From the NCBI RefSeq assembly GCF_030410045.1, contig NZ_JAUFRA010000005.1, positions 124,001 through 188,000 of the forward strand: 64,000 nt of DNA. The letters are read 5' to 3'. This DNA comes from Marivivens donghaensis (GTDB lineage: Bacteria > Pseudomonadota > Alphaproteobacteria > Rhodobacterales > Rhodobacteraceae). Made by a program: the position numbers and the translations under genes. This document shows, piece after piece, positions 51,445-60,019 of this stretch. The first letter of the stretch is position 1. Each line of letters opens with the position of its first letter. The notes under the pieces were generated by a model. The model ran no database searches. It saw only the letters and a list, made by a program, of their open reading frames with translations, and had not been told where the DNA came from.

Positions 51445-51535
51445 CACGACGTTTACATTACGTCGTTATATACTGGGATTACGACCAACGTCTCGGCGCG
51501 ACACGCGCGCCGAGCTCCTAAACAGGGGAAAGAGA

Positions 51536-52831
51536 ATGGCCGAGAACACAAGAAACGCCACACTGACAATCGACGGGACCTCTTACGAGCTGCCGATCCT
51601 GTCGCCGAGCCAAGGTCCGGACGTCATCGACATCCGTAAACTCTATGGTCAGGCAGGTGTGTTCACCTACGATCCAGGCTTCACGTCGACCGCGTCGTGC
51701 GATTCCACCATCACCTACATCGACGGTGACAAAGGTGAACTGCAGCACCGCGGCTACTCGATCGAGGATCTGGCCGAGAACTCGCACTACCTCGAAGTGT
51801 GCTACCTCCTGCTCTACGGTAATCTCCCGTCGAAAGAAGAACTGGAAGAGTTCGAAACCACGATCACCCGTCACACGATGATCCACGAACAGATGCACAT
51901 GTTCTTCCGTGGCTTCCGTCGTGACAGCCACCCGATGGCGACCATGGTGGGCGTTGTTGGTGCGATGTCCGCGTTCTACCACGACTCGACCGATGTGAAC
52001 GACGAACGTCAGCGTGAAATCGCGTCGCACCGCCTGATCGCGAAAATGCCGACCATCGCTGCGATGGCGTATAAATACTCGATCGGTCAGCCGTTCGTGT
52101 ATCCGCGCAACGACCTCGACTATGCGGCAAACTTCATCCACATGTGCTTCTCTGTGCCTGCAGAAGAATACAAGGTTGACCCGATCCTTGCTCGCGCAAT
52201 GGACCGTATCTTTACCCTGCACGCTGACCACGAACAGAACGCGTCAACATCGACCGTGCGTCTGGCGTCGTCCTCGGGCGCAAACCCGTTCGCATGTATC
52301 GCAGCAGGCATCGCATGTCTCTGGGGTCCGGCCCACGGCGGCGCAAACCAAGCATGTCTCGAAATGCTCAAGGAAATCGGCACCGTTGACCGCATTCCTG
52401 AGTTCATCGCTCGCGCAAAAGACAAGAACGATCCGTTCCGTCTGATGGGCTTTGGCCACCGCGTTTACAAGAACATGGACCCGCGCGCGACCGTTATGAA
52501 ACAGTCCGCAGACGAAGTTCTGGAACTCCTCGGCGTTGAAAACAACCCGCTCCTGCAGGTTGCCAAGGAACTCGAGCACATCGCTCTGAACGACCCTTAC
52601 TTCAAAGAGAAGAAACTGTTCCCGAACGTCGACTTCTACTCGGGCATCATCCTCGAAGCGATGGGCTTCCCGACCTCGATGTTCACACCGATCTTTGCGC
52701 TGTCGCGCACCGTTGGTTGGATTTCGCAGTGGAAAGAACAGCTAGGCGATCCGCAGATGAAAATTGGCCGTCCGCGCCAGTTGTTCCTCGGCGAAACGCA
52801 GCGCAAATACGTTCCAGTCGAAGAACGCTAA
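51536..52831 (+). CDS. gltA: citrate synthase (type II)
   Basis: This 431-residue enzyme condenses acetyl-CoA and oxaloacetate. It is of the long hexameric type II form. Catalytic His residues are in WGPAHGGANQAC and MGFGHRVYKNMDPRA, and Asp in NVDFYSGIIL near residue 365. Codon use is strongly biased towards a few codons, in line with high expression. A leader of 90 bp separates it from gltX. Two tandem terminators follow. Confidence 0.98.
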   Translation: MAENTRNATLTIDGTSYELPILSPSQGPDVIDIRKLYGQAGVFTYDPGFTSTASCDSTITYIDGDKGELQHRGYSIEDLAENSHYLEVCYLLLYGNLPSKEELEEFETTITRHTMIHEQMHMFFRGFRRDSHPMATMVGVVGAMSAFYHDSTDVNDERQREIASHRLIAKMPTIAAMAYKYSIGQPFVYPRNDLDYAANFIHMCFSVPAEEYKVDPILARAMDRIFTLHADHEQNASTSTVRLASSSGANPFACIAAGIACLWGPAHGGANQACLEMLKEIGTVDRIPEFIARAKDKNDPFRLMGFGHRVYKNMDPRATVMKQSADEVLELLGVENNPLLQVAKELEHIALNDPYFKEKKLFPNVDFYSGIILEAMGFPTSMFTPIFALSRTVGWISQWKEQLGDPQMKIGRPRQLFLGETQRKYVPVEER

Positions 52832-52838
52832 GAACACA

Positions 52839-52903
52839 AAAGGCCACCCAATCGGGTGGCCTTTTTCTATGACGATCGGGCCGTCAAACGACGGCCCGTT
52901 TTT
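52839..52903 (+). terminator. tandem Rho-independent terminators after gltA
   Basis: The first is AAAGGCCACCC/GGGTGGCCTTT with an AATC loop and a T-run (52839-52866). The second is GGGCCGTC/GACGGCCC with an AAAC loop followed by GTTTTT (52878-52903). The double stop suits a highly expressed gene facing the convergent hydratase gene. Confidence 0.88.
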
Positions 52904-52905
52904 CG

Positions 52906-53682
52906 TTACCGTCCTTCGAATTTCGCGGGGCGCTTTTCGAGGAAGGCCACGACGCCCTCGCGGAAATCGCGGGTCTTACCGCATTTGCCCTGCAGCCGTG
53001 CCTCAACATCCAACTGCTCCGCCAGCGTGTTCGACTGGCTCGCCCGTAGTGCTTCTTTCAGGTGGCGGTAAGTCTCAGTCGGACCATTGGCAAGGTGCGC
53101 CGCACGCGCACGCCAATGCGCCTCAAACCCCTCCGCGGGCACCGCTTCATAGATCATGCCCCAGTCAGAGGCTTGCTGCGCGGTGATCTTATCCGCAAAC
53201 ATCGCCATGCCCATCGCCTTGGCCATACCGACCTGACGCGGCAGCAACCACGTGCCACCCGCATCGGGGATCAACGCGATCTTTGAAAACGCCTGCATGA
53301 AATAGGATGTGTCAGAGGCGATCACCACGTCCGCGCCGAGCGCAAGGTTCGCCCCTGCCCCAACAGCCCCGCCGTTCACCGCAGCGATCACAGGCACAGG
53401 GCAGTCATACATCGCGTTCAGCATCGGCACATATTCGTCGCGCAGCACCCGCGCGAGGTCGAGGTTCGCCGCATTGCCACCGTCGCCCAGATCTTGACCC
53501 GAACAGAACGCAGCCCCCGCGCCAGTCAGCACGATGACCCGCGCACGGGTTTCAGCGTCCTTGATCGCATGGGTGACCTCTGCCCGCATCTGCGCGTTCA
53601 GGGCGTTCATTTTGTCAGGGCGGTTCAGGGTGATCACCGCGATATTGTCGGTGATGTCCAGCGTGATGGCGGAATAATCCAT
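52906..53682 (-). CDS. enoyl-CoA hydratase/isomerase, PaaG type
   Basis: This 258-residue crotonase-fold protein has TGAGAAFCSGQDLGD near residue 57, GGAVGAGANLALGADVVIAS near 100 and IPDAGGTWLLPRQVG near 130, and ends REGVVAFLEKRPAKFEGR. The GQDLxD segment and the FLEKRxxxFxGR end match PaaG, the ring-1,2-epoxyphenylacetyl-CoA isomerase. No other paa genes are present, so it may act on other enoyl-CoA substrates. The start at 53682 gives the canonical N-terminus. It lies 66 bp after ccmH on the same strand. Confidence 0.88.
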   Translation of the reverse strand: MDYSAITLDITDNIAVITLNRPDKMNALNAQMRAEVTHAIKDAETRARVIVLTGAGAAFCSGQDLGDGGNAANLDLARVLRDEYVPMLNAMYDCPVPVIAAVNGGAVGAGANLALGADVVIASDTSYFMQAFSKIALIPDAGGTWLLPRQVGMAKAMGMAMFADKITAQQASDWGMIYEAVPAEGFEAHWRARAAHLANGPTETYRHLKEALRASQSNTLAEQLDVEARLQGKCGKTRDFREGVVAFLEKRPAKFEGR

Positions 53683-53748
53683 GAGGGCTCCTCTGTGTCT
53701 CGGGCAGAGACTAGCAATGCCCAAGTTACAGAAAAGCAAAACCGTGCG

Positions 53749-54195
53749 TCACGACTTCATTATTTCCTCAAGACGCGCTTTTTCCGCGTCCGTCAGGGCA
53801 TCAGATGATGCCGTGCCCTTGCGCCGCACCGTGGCAAAGCCAGCGCCAAGCGCGAGGATCAACATCCCAAGGGGCGCGACCCAGAGGATCATATTGAACC
53901 CGTCTTTCGTGGGTTCGAGCAGCACATATTCACCGTAACGGGCCACGATGAAATCCACGACCTCTTCGTTCGTGTCGCCCTCAATCAAACGATCCCGCAC
54001 CAAAAGCCGCAGTTCGCGGCTGATGGCAGAGTTGGAATCGTCGATGTTTTCGTTCTGACACACAGGGCAGCGCAGCCCCTTTGAGATGTCTCGCGCACGT
54101 GTCTCTAGCACTTGATCGTCGAGCACCTCATCAGGTTGCACCGCCATCACAGGCGTCGATAGGGTCAGCAGAGCTGCAAGCAAAAGCCGTTTCAT
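53749..54195 (-). CDS. ccmH: cytochrome c-type biogenesis protein CcmH
   Basis: This 148-residue thioredoxin-like reductase subunit reduces apocytochrome cysteines for haem attachment. It has a signal peptide (LLLAALLTLSTPVMA), the CxxC motif in LRCPVCQNENIDDSN near residue 42 and a C-terminal transmembrane helix (WVAPLGMLILALGAGFATV). It is the short, alphaproteobacterial form without the TPR (CcmI) domain. It overlaps ccmF by 4 bp (ATGA), so they are cotranslated. Confidence 0.95.
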   Translation of the reverse strand: MKRLLLAALLTLSTPVMAVQPDEVLDDQVLETRARDISKGLRCPVCQNENIDDSNSAISRELRLLVRDRLIEGDTNEEVVDFIVARYGEYVLLEPTKDGFNMILWVAPLGMLILALGAGFATVRRKGTASSDALTDAEKARLEEIMKS

Positions 54196-56171
54196 TCTGC
54201 CGCCACCATATTCGCTTTCGCCTTTGATTTCGCACCACCTGCGGCCACGCGCAAACGACGATCCGACAGCGAAATCGCACCGCCCAAGGCCATCAGCAAC
54301 GACCCCGCCCAAATCCAGTTGGCAAAGGGTTTGATGTAGGTGCGCACAGCCCAGCCGCCGTCGTCCTGCGGATCACCGATGACAACGTAGATGTCCTCAA
54401 ACACGCCGTTGCGAATACCCGCTTCGGTCGTTGGCATCGCTGCGACCTGATAGAACCGTTTTTCAGGATGCAAGGTGGTCAGGAACTCACCGTTTTCTTT
54501 GACGGTAAAGGTTCCCATTTGGCTCAGGAAGTTCGGCCCCTCAACACGGTCCACCGCATCCAAGGTCAGCTCCCATTTGTCGATGGTAAAGGATTCACCG
54601 ACATTGAGCGTGCGAATGTCCTCTTGCTGCCACGCCATGAGCGTCGCGATTGCAAACATCGTGATGCCCAGTCCAGAGTGCGCCGTGAACTTGCCCCAAT
54701 CGGCCCGCGGCAGATTCCGGATACGGCGCAGACGGTCAGCGACCGAGGCATTCCCTGCCCGCTGCCACAGGTCCATCATCGCACCGAACACGACCCACGC
54801 ACCCAAGATCACACCAATCGGCCCCATCGCGGAATTGCCCGTTTGCACAGCAAAAGCCAAACCGCCCAAGGCCACGGCGAGGATCAGAACGGCCCACATC
54901 GGCTTCATCGCTTTGGCGACCGATCCGCGTTTCCACGCGAGAACCGCACCCGGCGGCAGGATCACCGCGAGCGCGACAAAGAACGGCGTGAAGGCCGCGT
55001 TAAAGAACGGCGCACCGACCGACAGGGTCCGCCCCGTTGTCATCTCAGCCACCAGCGGCCAAAGCGTGCCGACAAAGACCACGAATGCCGACACCGCGAG
55101 GAGGATGTTGTTCAACACCAGCGCACTTTCGCGACTAACGAGAGAGAACACGCCTTTTGCCTCTAGGCTGCCTGCACGGAACGAGAACAGCGTCAGCGCC
55201 CCGCCGACAAAGACGAACAGAATGGCGAGGATAAACACCCCACGCTCTGGATCGTTGGCAAATGCGTGGACCGATGTAATGACCCCAGACCGCACGAGGA
55301 ACGTGCCCAAGAGCGAGAAGCCAAAGGCGAGGATCGACAGAAGGATCGTCCAGCTTTTCAGGCTTTCACGTTTCTCGGTCACGATGGCCGAGTGCAAGAG
55401 TGCCGCTGCGAGAAGCCACGGCATAAACGATGCGTTTTCAACAGGGTCCCAGAACCAGAACCCGCCCCAGCCAAGTTCGTAATAAGCCCACCACGACCCC
55501 AGACCGATGCCGATGGTCAGGAAAATCCACGCAGCCAGCGTCCACGGACGCACCCAACGCGCCCATGCCGCATCAACGCGACCTTCGATCAGAGCGGCCA
55601 CCGCGAATGAAAACGCCATCGAGAGGCCCACATAACCGAGGTAGAGGAACGGCGGGTGGAACGCCAAACCTGGGTCTTGAAGCAGCGGGTTGAGGTCTTG
55701 ACCATTGAACGGGGGCACCTGAAGCCGCAAAAACGGGTTCGAGGTAAAGATGATAAAGGCGTAGAACGCGACCGAAATCGTCGACTGAACCGCCAGAACC
55801 CGTGCCTTGAGCGTGTCGGGAAGGTTGCCGCCAAACCAGCTCGCGCACGCACCAAACAAGGTCAGGATCAACAGCCACAAGAGCATCGACCCCTCGTGGT
55901 TGCCCCAAACGCCCGACACTTTGTAGAGCATCGGTTTGTCGCTGTGAGAGTTCATCGTGACCAGTTTCAGCGAAAAGTCAGAGGTGACAAACGCATAGGT
56001 CAGGGCCGCAAAACTAAACCCCACAAGGATCAGTTGCGAGGTGGCCGCGGGGTCCGCGACCGCCATCCAGTTACGCCAGCCCTTTTGGGCGCCGATCATA
56101 GGGATCACCATCTGGATGATAGCGATGCCAAAGCCCAGAATCAGGGCAAAGTGTCCGAGTTCAGTAATCAT
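54192..56171 (-). CDS. ccmF: cytochrome c haem lyase subunit CcmF
   Basis: This 659-residue polytopic protein ligates haem to apocytochromes with CcmH and CcmI. It has about 15 helices, the WWD domain (LGWGGFWFWDPVENASFMPW near residue 230) and conserved periplasmic His residues, for example in VWGNHEGSML. It is adjacent to ccmH and separated by 86 bp from a lysis cassette, whereas ccmE lies beyond that cassette. Haem comes from CcmE. Confidence 0.97.
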   Translation of the reverse strand: MITELGHFALILGFGIAIIQMVIPMIGAQKGWRNWMAVADPAATSQLILVGFSFAALTYAFVTSDFSLKLVTMNSHSDKPMLYKVSGVWGNHEGSMLLWLLILTLFGACASWFGGNLPDTLKARVLAVQSTISVAFYAFIIFTSNPFLRLQVPPFNGQDLNPLLQDPGLAFHPPFLYLGYVGLSMAFSFAVAALIEGRVDAAWARWVRPWTLAAWIFLTIGIGLGSWWAYYELGWGGFWFWDPVENASFMPWLLAAALLHSAIVTEKRESLKSWTILLSILAFGFSLLGTFLVRSGVITSVHAFANDPERGVFILAILFVFVGGALTLFSFRAGSLEAKGVFSLVSRESALVLNNILLAVSAFVVFVGTLWPLVAEMTTGRTLSVGAPFFNAAFTPFFVALAVILPPGAVLAWKRGSVAKAMKPMWAVLILAVALGGLAFAVQTGNSAMGPIGVILGAWVVFGAMMDLWQRAGNASVADRLRRIRNLPRADWGKFTAHSGLGITMFAIATLMAWQQEDIRTLNVGESFTIDKWELTLDAVDRVEGPNFLSQMGTFTVKENGEFLTTLHPEKRFYQVAAMPTTEAGIRNGVFEDIYVVIGDPQDDGGWAVRTYIKPFANWIWAGSLLMALGGAISLSDRRLRVAAGGAKSKAKANMVAAE

Positions 56172-56257
56172 GCGATCTTTCTAACGTATTCGGGCGGTCT
56201 GCCCAATCACAACGGGGCGATTGGGCGTCGTTTATGCTGATGCACCTTGACGCAGGG

Positions 56258-56467
56258 CTAGACGGACAAAGCCATGCCACCGGCAACAACATAGGCCACC
56301 ATCGCCATGATCAACCCGCCCATCACCAAACGGATCAGCCATTTCAGCATATCCTCAATCGCATGGAGGCGAGATTCCACCGTTGCACGGACCACTTCAT
56401 CCACCGCGTTCGACGTCTCCAACCGTGCAATCCGTTGGTCCACGAGCTGCGCCCATTCATCGGTCAT
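56258..56467 (-). CDS. small membrane-tethered coiled-coil protein of the lysis cassette
   Basis: This 69-residue protein has an N-terminal coiled coil (QLVDQRIARLETSNAVDEVV) and a C-terminal transmembrane helix (LIRLVMGGLIMAMVAYVVAGG). The layout is like XhlA-type haemolysin/holin helper proteins of phages. Its start overlaps the stop of the holin gene by 11 bp, so translation is coupled. It could modulate the holin, a spanin-like role or anti-holin, but no family is certain. Confidence 0.65.
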   Translation of the reverse strand: MTDEWAQLVDQRIARLETSNAVDEVVRATVESRLHAIEDMLKWLIRLVMGGLIMAMVAYVVAGGMALSV

Positions 56468-56999
56468 GATCTGCCCTCCAATCCTCTAACGCGGGGTTCG
56501 GCTCTGCTGCGGGGGCGGAAAACGTAGCCCCCGCGCCTAACGCTTCGATCGCTTTGACCCGCGAGGTCACAACGGCGGCTTGGGCGGCGGTTTCTGCGAC
56601 GGACTGCTGAAAATCCTGCGCCTTGGCCTGATGGCGGGCCCCGAAATAAAAGGACACAATCGCGCCCATCAACCACCAGAGTGGCTCTGGCACCAGTGCG
56701 ATCCCCTGCATCCGACCCGCAAACCAGATCGGATCGACCATCGCCATAACGAACAGCCCCAGCGTTCCGAATGCCAACAAGGGACGGGGCAGACGGTTGA
56801 GCCCGTCTATCACCCGATCAAACAGTCCCTTGCGGTCCCCCCTGAACTCTGCTGCGAACTGGTCGCGCGCCTGAGCCTTGGCCGAGGCATCACGCACAGC
56901 GCCTGCCTCTGTGTTTTCCGCAAATATTCCAACAGTTTCCGTGACGATGTTGCGACCATTCCCGAACAGAGCATCCATGATGCGTGCGATTACCCCCAT
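56457..56999 (-). CDS. 3-TM holin of the gene-transfer-agent type
   Basis: This 180-residue protein has two or three transmembrane helices in the centre (RPLLAFGTLGLFVMAMVDPI, then PLWWLMGAIVSFYFGARH) and long charged ends. The pattern GLFDRVIDGLNRLPRP and the FYFGARH motif match the family described as holin of three TMs for gene-transfer release. Such holins open the inner membrane to release endolysin in GTA lysis. It overlaps the endolysin stop by 10 bp and the next small gene by 11 bp. The main GTA head-tail cluster is not in the window, as in other Rhodobacterales, where lysis genes can be located apart. Confidence 0.85.
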   Translation of the reverse strand: MGVIARIMDALFGNGRNIVTETVGIFAENTEAGAVRDASAKAQARDQFAAEFRGDRKGLFDRVIDGLNRLPRPLLAFGTLGLFVMAMVDPIWFAGRMQGIALVPEPLWWLMGAIVSFYFGARHQAKAQDFQQSVAETAAQAAVVTSRVKAIEALGAGATFSAPAAEPNPALEDWRADHDR

Positions 57000-57601
57000 G
57001 CCGACACCCGTTGTTTATGTGCCTCATCCGAGAGGTGATACCGTGCGCTGACAAAGGCTTCGGCGCGGAGAATCCAGCCGCCTTTCCCACCATCCCTGCG
57101 CGTTGCGAATTTGCGCAACGACGGGCGTCCATCGGCCAAAGCGTAGTAATAATTGCGCCGTGCGATCCCATATGCATCGACGATATGATCAGGTGCAGCG
57201 TCATATCCGCGATGTGCCGCCGCAATCGTCTGCGGCCCAAGAACCCCGTCAATCGCAACAGGGATCCGCATATCGCACAAGAGCCGCTGCAGGATACGCA
57301 CCGCCCCCGCGCCAGAGTTCACATACATATCGAACACGCTCGCTTGTAGCGGCTCTGGCAATTCGCCGATCCGTGGCTGGTTGAAGTAGTGTTCGACGAA
57401 AATATCGACGGCGTCCGTGTCGCGCAGCGCCCGCACATCGCGGTCGTCAATGCGCCCGTCCCCCGTCACATCACGCCGCAACCGTTGCAGCGTAGCGAGG
57501 GTCACACCGTATTTCGTGGGACCACCGGGATCGGCGGGATCGTTTACATAGCCACCCTCACGGGCGACGATGCCTTTGGCAATCTCTTGGACAGTTTGCA
57601 T
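56990..57601 (-). CDS. endolysin of the GH108 (DUF847) family
   Basis: This 203-residue muramidase-like enzyme has the GH108 motif near the start: REGGYVNDPADPGGPTKYGV (residues 14-33, with the catalytic Glu in REGGY), followed by a region with VFDMYVNSGAGAVRILQRLL and a peptidoglycan-binding-like C-terminal part. It has no signal peptide, so it depends on the holin. It is the first gene of a three-gene lysis cassette placed 44 bp after ccmE, and its ribosome-binding site lies inside a hairpin (57607-57627). Family members act in gene transfer agents and prophages. Confidence 0.88.
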   Translation of the reverse strand: MQTVQEIAKGIVAREGGYVNDPADPGGPTKYGVTLATLQRLRRDVTGDGRIDDRDVRALRDTDAVDIFVEHYFNQPRIGELPEPLQASVFDMYVNSGAGAVRILQRLLCDMRIPVAIDGVLGPQTIAAAHRGYDAAPDHIVDAYGIARRNYYYALADGRPSLRKFATRRDGGKGGWILRAEAFVSARYHLSDEAHKQRVSAWG

Positions 57602-57606
57602 AGCTC

Positions 57607-57627
57607 GGCCTCTTTTTGATTGAGGCC
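57607..57627 (-). promoter_or_regulatory. hairpin covering the endolysin ribosome-binding site
   Basis: On the minus strand GGCCTC pairs with GAGGCC around a 9-nt A-rich loop, and the second strand includes the AGAGG Shine-Dalgarno sequence seven bases before the endolysin ATG. The pairing would lower translation of the cassette unless opened, and could also act as a weak attenuator after ccmE. Confidence 0.5.
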
Positions 57628-57645
57628 AAGCATGACAGACAAAGG

Positions 57646-58113
57646 TTAACTCTCGCCTGCAGCAGCGTTCGGATCAACGTAGAGGCCCGAATCCTTGAGG
57701 CTGTCGAGCACTTCTTTGGGCATGTAATCCTCGTCGTGTTTCGCAAGGATTTCAGAGGCTTCAAAGGTGCCATTCACGTATTTACCCGTGCCGATCATCC
57801 CCTGATTTTCACCAAAGAGATCAGGCAGGATGCCCGTATAGGTTACTGGAATAACCTCTGCACCGTCCGTTACGTTAAAGGTGATTGTCTCGCTCTCACC
57901 ACGGACCAACGACCCCTCTTCGACCAGACCACCGAGGCGGAACACTTCGTTAGCGGGGGGCGGTGCCGCGATCACATCGGTCGGATCGCGGTAGAAGTTG
58001 ATGCCATCGCGGAACCCGTAGCCGATCAATCCAGCCGAGAGCGCAAGCGCGACAAAGGCCAGAACGATGATCTGGATACGACGTTTCTTTTTCAGGCTTT
58101 TCAGACCACTCAT
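57646..58113 (-). CDS. ccmE: haem chaperone CcmE
   Basis: This 155-residue protein carries haem from CcmC/CcmD to CcmF. It has one N-terminal anchor helix (IQIIVLAFVALALSAGLIGYG), an OB-fold beta barrel and the haem-binding His in ILAKHDEDYMP, with the Tyr four residues on. The C-terminal tail is short and Ala-rich. It overlaps argC by 4 bp, so argC and ccmE are cotranslated. The usual next gene ccmF is displaced by the lysis cassette. Confidence 0.96.
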   Translation of the reverse strand: MSGLKSLKKKRRIQIIVLAFVALALSAGLIGYGFRDGINFYRDPTDVIAAPPPANEVFRLGGLVEEGSLVRGESETITFNVTDGAEVIPVTYTGILPDLFGENQGMIGTGKYVNGTFEASEILAKHDEDYMPKEVLDSLKDSGLYVDPNAAAGES

Positions 58114-59138
58114 GGGAATACCGGTGCCAATAGCAGGCCTTCGGTCTCAGGCAGCCCCAGCATGAGGTTTGCGTTCTGCACAGCCTGACCCGACGACCCT
58201 TTGTTCAGGTTATCGAGCGTAGAGACAACCATCGCCCGTCCGGACTTGCGGTCGCCTACCACACCAATATGACAATAGTTCGAACCCGTCACATTGCCCA
58301 TCGACGGAGCCGCGCCAAAAGGAAGCACCACGATGAACGGCTCGTCTTTATACTGTTCAACCAGCGCCGCATGGATCGCCTGAGCATCGCCGCGCACATA
58401 GCAAGACGCGAGGATACCACGGTTCACAGGCACCAGATGCGGGGTGAACATGATCTCGACAGGGCGACCAGCCAGCAGGCTGAACTCCTGATCGAACTCG
58501 CCCAAGTGACGGTGTTTGCCGCCTTGGCTATAGCCCATCACATCGGTCGACCGTTCCGCAAAGAGCATGTTCTCTTTGAGGCTCCGACCAGCGCCAGAGA
58601 TACCGTTTTTCAGGTCACAGATGATATCATCAAGGTCGATCAACCCGCCAGAAATCAACGGACGCAGCGCAAATTGCACCGTCGCCGCGTTACAGCCCGT
58701 GCCCGCCACAAGACGCGCGTTTTTGATGTCGTCGCGGTAGAACTCTGTTAGACCGTAAACGGCCTCTTTCTGGAGGTCGGTCGCCACATGCGGTGCACCA
58801 TACCATTTTTCATAAGCCGCAGGATCGCGCAGACGGAAATCCGCGCCGAGGTCCACGACCTTAACGGTCTTCGGCAAATCACGGACGAGCGCTTGGCTCA
58901 GGCCATGGGGGAGTGCTGCAAAGGCGAGGTCGATCTTGTCAAAGTCGATCTCATCAATCGTGCAAAGCGTCGGCAGGTCGAGATGGCGCAGGTGCGGGAA
59001 CACGTCCGACATCTGCATGCCAGCCTTACGATCCGCAGAAAGAGCGGCAATCTGCAGGTTCGGGTGCGTTGCGATGATCCGCACGAGTTCGGCGCCTGTG
59101 TAGCCAGAAGCGCCAAGAATAGCGACGTTATAAGTCAT
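58110..59138 (-). CDS. argC: N-acetyl-gamma-glutamyl-phosphate reductase
   Basis: This 342-residue enzyme performs the third step of arginine synthesis. The NADP-binding start is AILGASGYTGAELVRIIATH near residue 5 and the catalytic Cys lies in LVAGTGCNAATVQFAL near 150. It is the type 1 form of ArgC. The start at 59138 is chosen by the conserved N-terminus; a short open extension exists upstream. It overlaps ccmE, a linkage known in Rhodobacteraceae. Confidence 0.96.
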   Translation of the reverse strand: MTYNVAILGASGYTGAELVRIIATHPNLQIAALSADRKAGMQMSDVFPHLRHLDLPTLCTIDEIDFDKIDLAFAALPHGLSQALVRDLPKTVKVVDLGADFRLRDPAAYEKWYGAPHVATDLQKEAVYGLTEFYRDDIKNARLVAGTGCNAATVQFALRPLISGGLIDLDDIICDLKNGISGAGRSLKENMLFAERSTDVMGYSQGGKHRHLGEFDQEFSLLAGRPVEIMFTPHLVPVNRGILASCYVRGDAQAIHAALVEQYKDEPFIVVLPFGAAPSMGNVTGSNYCHIGVVGDRKSGRAMVVSTLDNLNKGSSGQAVQNANLMLGLPETEGLLLAPVFP

Positions 59139-59206
59139 AGGGGTCTCCCGTTTGAGGAGTGAGATAGGTAAGGATGAGCCCCACCGCAACCGGCGGGTTT
59201 GCCGAA

Positions 59207-60019
59207 TTAGGCCGAAATGAATTCGACTTTTCGTCGCAAGAACTGTGTGGCGCGATCAGAGACTTTCGACGGATTGCCCGTGGTCAGGTAAACGGTATCC
59301 GTCCCTGCCCCCAACATTTCAGGCCGACGCTGCAGGTAATCCTCAAGGCTCGCCGCAACGAGGTTCGCTTGGGAGAAGACCTTCACATTCGGACCCAGCG
59401 CGTCTTGGAATTCTTTTTCCATGATCGGGTAATGGGTGCAGCCAAGGATCGCAGCATCAGGTTCGGGCATCTTGCGCTGAAGCGCCTCAACATGGCTCCG
59501 AACGAGAGCTTCGGCGAGGATCATATCCCCGTCCTCAATCGCATCCACAACACCGCCGCAGGCTTGGGCTTCCACGTCCACGCCGATGGCACGGAACGCT
59601 AGTTCGCGCTGGAACGCACGGCTCCGCACGGTTGCAGGGGTCGCAAAGAGCGCGACGTGTTTCACCTCAACCTCGCGCGGCGGCGAGTTATCACCCCACT
59701 GCCGTTCGGTCAGCGCCTCGATCAGCGGCACGAAAACGCCCAGCACACGTTTGTCACGCGGTACCCATGATTCTTGCATTCGACGCAGCGCAGCCGCAGA
59801 GGCTGTGTTACAGGCGATAATCACGAGGTCGCAGCCTTCGTCCCACATGCGGGCGACGGCTTTGGTCGTTAGGTCATAGATATCGTCGGCATCCCGCACA
59901 CCGTAAGGCGCGTGGGCGTTATCCCCGAAATAAACAAAGGGAACATCAGGCAGGCGCTTCTGGCATGCATCCAGAACCGTTAACCCACCCAAACCACTAT
60001 CAAAAACCCCGACCGCCAT
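59207..60019 (-). CDS. murI: glutamate racemase
   Basis: This 270-residue enzyme makes D-glutamate for peptidoglycan. The two catalytic Cys are in LVIIACNTASAAALR near residue 70 and ILGCTHYPIMEKEF near 191, with the N-terminal VFDSGLGGLTVLDAC and FGDNAHAPYG. Its start shares one base with the stop of the acyltransferase gene (TAATG). The length is normal. Confidence 0.95.
   Translation of the reverse strand: MAVGVFDSGLGGLTVLDACQKRLPDVPFVYFGDNAHAPYGVRDADDIYDLTTKAVARMWDEGCDLVIIACNTASAAALRRMQESWVPRDKRVLGVFVPLIEALTERQWGDNSPPREVEVKHVALFATPATVRSRAFQRELAFRAIGVDVEAQACGGVVDAIEDGDMILAEALVRSHVEALQRKMPEPDAAILGCTHYPIMEKEFQDALGPNVKVFSQANLVAASLEDYLQRRPEMLGAGTDTVYLTTGNPSKVSDRATQFLRRKVEFISA

Noticed and set aside
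52906..53682. Phenylacetate degradation cluster
   Set aside because: Only one PaaG-like gene is present; no other paa gene is in the window.
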